A DNA stretch of 64,000 nucleotides from positions 48,164,284 through 48,228,283 of the forward strand of contig NC_091136.1 in the NCBI RefSeq assembly GCF_041381155.1, read 5' to 3'. The notes under the pieces were generated by a model. It was not told where the DNA came from. It worked only from the letters and a program-made list of their open reading frames with translations, and did not search any database. Positions 58,392-64,000 of the stretch are shown in pieces (position 1 is the stretch's first letter; the number at the start of each line of letters is the position of its first letter). The translations under genes were made by a program, and so were the position numbers. Source of the DNA: Argopecten irradians. Taxonomy: Eukaryota > Mollusca > Bivalvia > Pectinida > Pectinidae.

Positions 58392-59402
58392 TTAAGGATG
58401 TACTCCTCTGAGAAGTCAAAATTTTCTTGTATTAAACTTTTTTTCTTATATAGATTTTTGGAAACAGGAGTTCATACCATGAAAGAAAATGGAAGAAAAA
58501 ACATATGTCCGTGTGCTCGTTTTTGAGCTTTTGTCACTCAAAGATACCAAAATGACAAAATAGTGGATTTTATTGGAATTTAGCCGTTTTAACCACATAC
58601 ACTAGGATTTAAAGCCATAATTCCCTAATGAGGTTTTTGATATGTATGGATGTTTGTAGAATTTATTTTCAAGTAGTATTCATTGAAAATATACCAGTTA
58701 TGATTAATAAGAGTCATATTTTTTTTCGAAATAACAACATATGCTACCCCTACCCCTTCATTTTGAGCTCCAAAATGCACCATTTTCAGCCATTTTTGTC
58801 AAATTTAACCCTTTAATGAAAAGTTCTGGTATTAAACTTTTCTCAGTAGTTTGCATATCAATAGGGAAAGAGTTGTTCTTTCTAAATCAGGCAGAAAAAT
58901 GGGGGGTCCGTGTGCTTACTTTTTTGCTCCATTTAAATATTTGTTATTTTTCAATATTTTTAACTAAAAAATAAAAGTGCTCAAATTACCATTAAATGTA
59001 GAAATAAAGTGACAAAAGTGTATCATTTCACACTTTAATGTTCAATATTTTAATTAAAATGAACCCAGTGAAGATTGACAGCAAAAATTAACTCGATACA
59101 GCTGAAAATGTTGACGCGGTGATAATTTAAGTAAAAACAATTTAAGTAAAAAATCGGAAAACGGTGGCTCTACTTAAAGCCAAAAAAGACACAATTTCAA
59201 AATGGCCGCCAAATGGGCCATTTCTTAAAATCGCTGTGTAAAAAAATCTACTAAAAATAGAAATGTAATTTTTTCACAAAATTTGCTACAGACCACATGC
59301 TATAGATATTGATAAATCGTATTTGAAAATCTCATAACATTTTTGATCTATGTCGAAACGAGACTTCAACAGGACTAAAACCACAGAAGAATACATCCTT
59401 AA
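58392..59402 (+). mobile_element. MITE family 2, copy 2 (1.0 kb, TTAA ends)
   Basis: Terminal inverted repeats TTAAGGATGTACTCCTCTG (left) and CAGAAGAATACATCCTTAA (right) with a TTAA at each end. It aligns throughout with the reverse complement of 15093-16087. There is no transposase-like frame; the open frames at 58628-58974 are not preserved in the other copy. Confidence 0.88.
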
Positions 59403-59800
59403 CAGAGATTTGTGTAACATCTCATGACTAGAAGTATCGATACCAACGGGATATCATTCACCTCAGGAAAAAAGACATTAATAGTTTCAATGGTATTATG
59501 ACATCTAAGAGGTTCGTCTATGATTTCAGATGATCAAACAAAAACGATTCAGAAAATTATAATTTACTGTCAGTGTGGTGTTATCAAACTATGTACTTAG
59601 TTGTTTCCCATGTGTAATCTAGACACTATATGTACATGTGAAGTGCAGTATATATATGTTCCCCGTTTTGTAAACCATTTGGCATTAATTTCTGTCATAT
59701 TTTGGTAATAGGCTAAAATATATAATTCTATATAAGATAATCATTGTTTTACTAGTATCTAACATACAATTTCTCAGTATCTGCATTTAAATGAAAACCT
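59403..59800. other. Intergenic stretch
   Basis: Nothing recognisable. Confidence 0.35.
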
Positions 59801-60502
59801 ACATATAAGAATATACCACCAACGTAGTAATGATGTTTTTGTTCAAGAATTATATAGTGCGTTCGATGTATCTCCTAAATGTTATTTGTAGAAACATATT
59901 GTTGATAATTTTTGTACACAGTTCTATTTAATTAAGCCTGTAAATCATAAATTCAAGAAGTTTTTAAGCCAATTCCGTATGCAATGTCATAGTCTTAATA
60001 TCGAATCCGGACGTTATAATAATATTCCTAGAAATCAAAGGACTTGTTCATTATATGATAAAAATGACGTCGAAGATGAAGTACATTTTGTTCTTCTCTG
60101 TCCGGCATATTCTGAATTAAGAGAAAAATACATTAACAGATATTTTTATCATAGACCAAGCGTGCATAAGTTTATAGAATTATTCTCTTGTCAAGATGTT
60201 AAAATTTTGAATATGTTGGGTAACTTTTTGTTTCGTGCAACAGAGAAAAGAAAAACTCTGCTCACAATTAGTTAAATGATAAAATTGCTTTTATTTGCCG
60301 TCAGCATCAACGTGGGTTCTGTTGTGATCACGTCTTTTATACATATGTAGCTTATTAGTATATTGAAATACTGAAATATTGTCCTCCGCCATCTTATACT
60401 TGTATACATTGTATGTCATATTATAATGATAATAATTGTACTGTTCCCTATATGCTTTTTATGCATTTGGATGAAATAAAAAAACTTGAAAAAAAAAACT
60501 TG
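59801..60502 (+). mobile_element. LINE 3' end (C-terminal Cys-His domain and tail)
   Basis: A plus-strand frame (about 59930-60275) reads KFKKFLSQFRMQCHSLNIES, then RTCSLYDKNDVEDEVHFVLL and CPAYSELREKY, the C-terminal zinc-knuckle-like part of a LINE ORF2 (one expected Cys reads Tyr: CSLYDKN). It is followed by a 3' UTR with GGATGAAATAAAAAAACTTG and an A-rich end. It is heavily 5'-truncated; no RT is present. The left limit is approximate. Confidence 0.75.
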
Positions 60503-61136
60503 AACTGTGACCTTATTGTACAGGTGTAGCACAGGTAAATACAGGTAAGTCATTTTCTAAAACAGACTATAACTTACCTGTAATTAGCCCCTATTGTTCT
60601 CTATTGTTCCTCCGCTTAATGTTAAAATAGGATATGTTGGCTGAGTGGGAAGACACCGTCTCGGTAGGCCTAGCTGCAACTTCGCTAGCCAAGGGTATTA
60701 GTCCGATTCTCTTTCAGAATCAGACTAATACCCATGGCTAGCGAAGTTGGCCTAGCTGTGATTTGTCAGTTTTCCCCTGAACTGCCTTCAGATTTGCTAT
60801 GATATATTTTAGGGATGGATATAACGACGGTCGATAGTAACCCCGGAAGTACCGAGAATGATAATGTATAATAATAAAAAAAAGGATTTATCGAACAACA
60901 TGATTGTGCAAAGTAAACCTTGCTGTGCTCATTTTGAGAACGTCTAATAAATCGTGTAAAGGTCGCTTGCTATCAACAACTCCTGGTTCTATATATGATC
61001 ATTTTGTTGAACACTTTTCAGGGTGAAGCATCATGTTGTGTGTATATTTTGATTTTCGTTTTATTTCATGTACTGTATGTGTGTACGGCATCATGAAAAC
61101 TGGCGGAGAACTTCGCAAACAATACGACTATTCATT
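60503..61136. other. Intergenic stretch upstream of GLO1
   Basis: Contains the inverted partner of the 57258-57400 segment and the 60677-60749 palindrome. No gene is seen. Confidence 0.45.
60677..60749. repeat. Palindrome with 34-bp arms
   Basis: The left arm (CAACTTCGCTAGCCAAGGGT onward, 60677-60710) and right arm (60716-60749) differ at only two positions and are separated by CTTTC. Confidence 0.95.
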
Positions 61137-61431
61137 TGAACTCATCCTCGATATTCCAGGGGTTCCGGTCACTTACGATCTCTACACCCCTGGACTATCT
61201 CATAGTCATTTGACCAATCACAGGCTAGCAGAGACTACAGAGAGAGCGACACCTAACATCAAAGCTACAGTTAGCCACAATGTACCGTTATATATACGCC
61301 TCTTGTGTTGTACATCAAATGACTAAATTACCTGTTCTATTCTGTTGCCTCCAGTTTTACTATGAGATAGTCCAGGGGTGTAGAGATCTTAAGTGATCGG
61401 TACCCCTGGAATATCAAAGATGATTTGAACT
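61137..61431. mobile_element. Foldback/MITE in the GLO1 upstream region
   Basis: Arms of about 72 bp (61137-61208 and 61360-61431) share GATATTCCAGGGGT and GATCTCTACACCCCTGGACT in inverted orientation, with a 150-bp interior. It ends about 140 bp before the GLO1 start codon, so it lies in or next to the promoter. Confidence 0.88.
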
Positions 61432-61573
61432 TGGCGCGTGTAAAACATATGGTACATAGAGGTTTATTCCCAAATCGAATGCGCCTACTGTTCTATAAAT
61501 AATGACCAGACCTCGTTTTCGCTTCCGTCTGCACACTGACTTTAGAACAGTCAACACCTGAAATAAACCGAAA

Positions 61574-63983
61574 ATGGCTCTTTCGCCGGAGGACACGCGT
61601 AAAGTTTGCTTCGAGCCCGATAAAGCGACAAAGGTAACTATCTTACACATGAATCATAAGTTAGTGTCTAATTATCTACATGTTGTACCGTAACATAACT
61701 TACCAGTACATTACCTGGGTGATTATGATATGTGCGCTAAGTACGTATACAAATGTACATGTAATCTTATATGTAACATTTGGTATTATATTATAACAGC
61801 TATATGTAACAATCAAGTATCGATTAGCACAAATTTTAATATTATATAAACCTATAACGATATAATTTAAATGTAATTTGTGATGTATTTTATCTACAAG
61901 ACACAAGGCCGCACCTGTACTCAGTAGTGATATGTCATCTCCGGGATTTAAGCTGGGAAATCCGGTATGATGAAAGGATGGAGACTAAATTACGTGGACA
62001 CAATGTCCATGTACATTATACAATCAATGTCTGAAATAATTATAATAATGTGACCCTCTCAAAATGCAATATTGATGTCAGGCTATTGTATATACCCGTC
62101 CAGGTCAACTTTTCCCTATTAAAGACTTACTCCAAGAGTAGAGGGGGCTTATAATTAACACCTGACCTTGGTCTTCAATCAAAGTCACATGTCAATTAGA
62201 CTAAAGTCTTTGAACACTTTTTTGTCAATAACGAACGGGTTAAGAGATCTAGACCTGATATTGTCTTTTAATTGAGCCTGTGGCATGCTGAAATGAGAAC
62301 TAGCTTCAAATGACTGACCTTGACCTTCATTCAAGTTCGTATAGGTCCAAATTAATAGTCTAAAATAATTGAATGCTTCCTTGTTTTAATCACTTAGACC
62401 CATTGATATTGAGCATGTGTTATGCAACAACTTTGTAGGATAAATGGCTTAAAAGTTTGTTCAAACGAATGACCTTGACCTTCATTCACGGTAACAGAGT
62501 TCAAATTGGTTGAAATACAGGTACTTGAACAAAGCCATGTCAATAAAAAGCATAAGAGATCTGATAATAGGCAAGTGACATCTGGGATAAAGGACTATTA
62601 CCTTTGTTTAAATGAATGATCTTGATCTGCATTTTAAGTTATTTTGGTAAGACCTGGACAAATCTCAAATTATCTTATTCACCATGATCTCCAGGTAGCA
62701 GATGGGCCCTTGTTTTGTTACCATATTCAACATAATAAGGGCACATAGATAACTGAAAAAAAATGAAGGGCAATGAAAACCAATATAAATGCTTTCATTG
62801 CAGGCCTTCCAAAAGATCTTACATATCCAAAGTTCAAAGCATGGTCAAGTTCTGCTTACATTGTCCTGTTTTGACCATTGAAATTATGGATAGCCCCATG
62901 TAAATTTAACAGTTCAAAAAATAAATTTCCCTAACTCTTTGAAAACGAGGCTGCATGAAAATGTCACCATAGCCAGTTTGGAGGTCATTTTCGGATTCCT
63001 ATAATATAAATTAATTTCTTCTCATGCAGAGCGATTTTGTTAGGAACTTTTATTTTTCTATTTCATAAGAAATTATACAGGGTATATTATTACCATTTTT
63101 ACTGGTTTTAGGCTTCCTTTGCTCAATTATTCACTTTAATAGAACTGGACTACCATTTCATAATGTTCTTGCACAAAATAATCCATAAATTGATTTGCAA
63201 GAGAAATAAAAAAGAAACCAGTGTGTATTTTTGTTATTGCTTCGATCAATCTTACAAATCTGAAATTGAATGCAGACTGAAAATATAATATTATATTTTC
63301 AGTCTGCAGTCACAATTGATATCTTACAGCAAGGAAGATAACTCTGTAATATGCAAAGATGGAATACAGTTAAGTAGGGTCATGTCAATATTGGATCATT
63401 GTTTAATCTTGTATATCTATTTCAGGGCTTTTATTTTCAACAAACCATGATGAGAATTAAAGATCCTAAAGCCTCCCTGGAATTTTACACAAAAGTAATG
63501 GGAATGAGGTAATTTCTGCTCCCTATGTGTGAAAGTTCAGATTATAATTGTAACCATGATTTCCCAATGGAAACTTACAACTAAATCTAGATCTATCAAA
63601 TTTGGAATGCGAGTTAATTACTGTAAACATATTGGCTGTTTTATATTAGCGCTTCTCATGGCCTTTGAAGCGTATGTACAGCGCTAAATTTTGTTAAAGG
63701 GTACTTTTTACGGAATTGCACTTATTTACTTATTTTCCCGCTAATAAATCATTACTGACAATTTCCCGACTTTAAGCAAACATTTGACTGCGATAAAATA
63801 AACCAATTGACACTATCTGATAGTTGTTTTTTTTTGTAATAGGCTACTGAAGAAATTGGATTTTGAAAATATGAAGTTCTCCCTATATTTCTTGGCCTAT
63901 AATGACGGTACAGAAATACCAGACGATGAAAAGGAGAAAACAAGATATTGTTTTAATCAGGTAGCCACACTAGAACTCACACA
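61574..63983 (+). CDS. GLO1: Glyoxalase I (lactoylglutathione lyase), first three exons, partial
   Basis: Exons 61574-61633 ([20 protein letters not shown]), 63426-63508 ([20 protein letters not shown] then YTKVMGM) and 63843-63983 ([20 protein letters not shown] to ATLELTH) join in frame; donors GTAACT, GTAATT and GTAAGT, acceptors TATTTCAG and TGTAATAG. The next exon lies beyond the right edge. GLO1 is a cytosolic zinc enzyme that isomerises the hemithioacetal of methylglyoxal and glutathione to S-lactoylglutathione, which glyoxalase II then hydrolyses. The metal-site Gln (FQQTM) and Glu (TLELTH) of the N-terminal half are present; the His and second Glu would come from later exons. The [10 protein letters not shown] block is almost invariant in animal GLO1. 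No break is seen. Confidence 0.95.
62100..62717 (-). mobile_element. Old tandem-core element (about 153-bp repeats) in GLO1 intron 1
   Basis: Four diverged units start at about 62162, 62315, 62469 and 62618, each with a GACCTTGACCTTCATTCAAG-like motif. The right edge (AGATGGGCCCTTGTTTTG) is the inverted form of an AACAAGGGCCCAT start, the same signature as the left end of element D, so the element is on the minus strand. Unit divergence is high, so it is older than elements A-C. The left limit is uncertain. Confidence 0.6.
63271..63308. repeat. Perfect 38-bp palindrome
   Basis: TGCAGACTGAAAATATAAT is followed directly by its exact reverse complement. There is no loop. It lies 118 bp upstream of GLO1 exon 2. 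Confidence 0.99.
63509..63842 (+). other. GLO1 intron 2
   Basis: A 334-bp intron from donor GTAATT to acceptor TTTTTTTGTAATAG; no other content is seen. Confidence 0.85.
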
Positions 63984-64000
63984 GTAAGTACGATGTGATT

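Larger units (their letters stand above)
61634..63425 (+). other. GLO1 intron 1
   Basis: A 1.8-kb intron. It carries the degenerate 153-bp tandem array and the GGGCCCTTGTTTTG end at 62704-62717 described separately, and the 38-bp perfect palindrome at 63271-63308. Confidence 0.8.

Noticed and set aside
61033-61326. 97-codon frame just upstream of GLO1
   Set aside because: It runs through one arm and the loop of the foldback at 61137-61431, so it is a by-product of that repeat.
1-64000. Endogenous retrovirus, LTR element or Polinton
   Set aside because: No paired LTRs, no gag, protease, integrase or capsid-like frames were seen; all reverse transcriptase pieces belong to LINEs.

Overview
The window looks like nuclear DNA of an invertebrate animal, most likely a bivalve or other mollusc. 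The support is split genes with GT-AG introns, an AT-rich intergenic background, a Mab-21/cGAS-like gene of the type expanded in molluscs, many short inverted-repeat (MITE-like) and LINE insertions, and tandem-core mobile elements of a design described from bivalve genomes. The species is not identified; this rests on family recognition, not on a search.

Layout: (1) 1-1630, minus: 5' part of a Kelch-like (BTB-BACK-Kelch) gene running off the left edge. (2) 4.3-9.8 kb: three 5'-truncated LINE fragments of one related group, two of them head to head, plus an (AG)n microsatellite. (3) 10.47-12.45 kb, minus: a Mab-21/cGAS-like nucleotidyltransferase with apparently intact catalytic acids. (4) 13.9-16.1 kb: two MITE families with TTAA ends, each with a second copy elsewhere in the window. 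(5) 17.77-18.71 kb, minus: last exon of an unrecognised basic, coiled-coil-like protein. (6) 18.7-30.4 kb: a long gene-poor stretch. (7) 30.43-37.92 kb, plus: an SLC46-family transporter in four coding exons, whose last intron is almost entirely a 4.6-kb minisatellite of about 106 units of 43-44 bp. (8) 39.03-53.40 kb, minus: NDUFAF5 (mitochondrial complex I assembly methyltransferase/hydroxylase homologue), convergent with the transporter. Nine clear coding exons are present; the one expected between exons 6 and 8 is only seen as two degraded copies. Its introns carry tandem-core elements with 156-bp repeats, a related element with a nested MITE, a second MITE copy and a foldback. (9) 53.9-61.4 kb: a CR1/L2-like LINE fragment, a series of palindromes and foldbacks, a 1-kb MITE and a LINE 3' end. 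(10) 61.57-63.98 kb, plus: first three exons of glyoxalase I (GLO1), running off the right edge.

Functionally the host genes are mostly unrelated housekeeping genes (ubiquitin-ligase adaptor, complex I assembly, methylglyoxal detoxification). The one suggestive pair is the cGAS-like enzyme and the SLC46-family transporter, 18 kb apart and divergently oriented: in other animals cGAS-like enzymes make cyclic nucleotide signals and SLC46 members have been reported to move cyclic dinucleotides. That link is a hypothesis. The most unusual sequence is the intronic minisatellite, whose unit looks like a splice-acceptor module, and the tandem-core elements, which show a higher-order 312-bp dimer structure and a duplicated flank.
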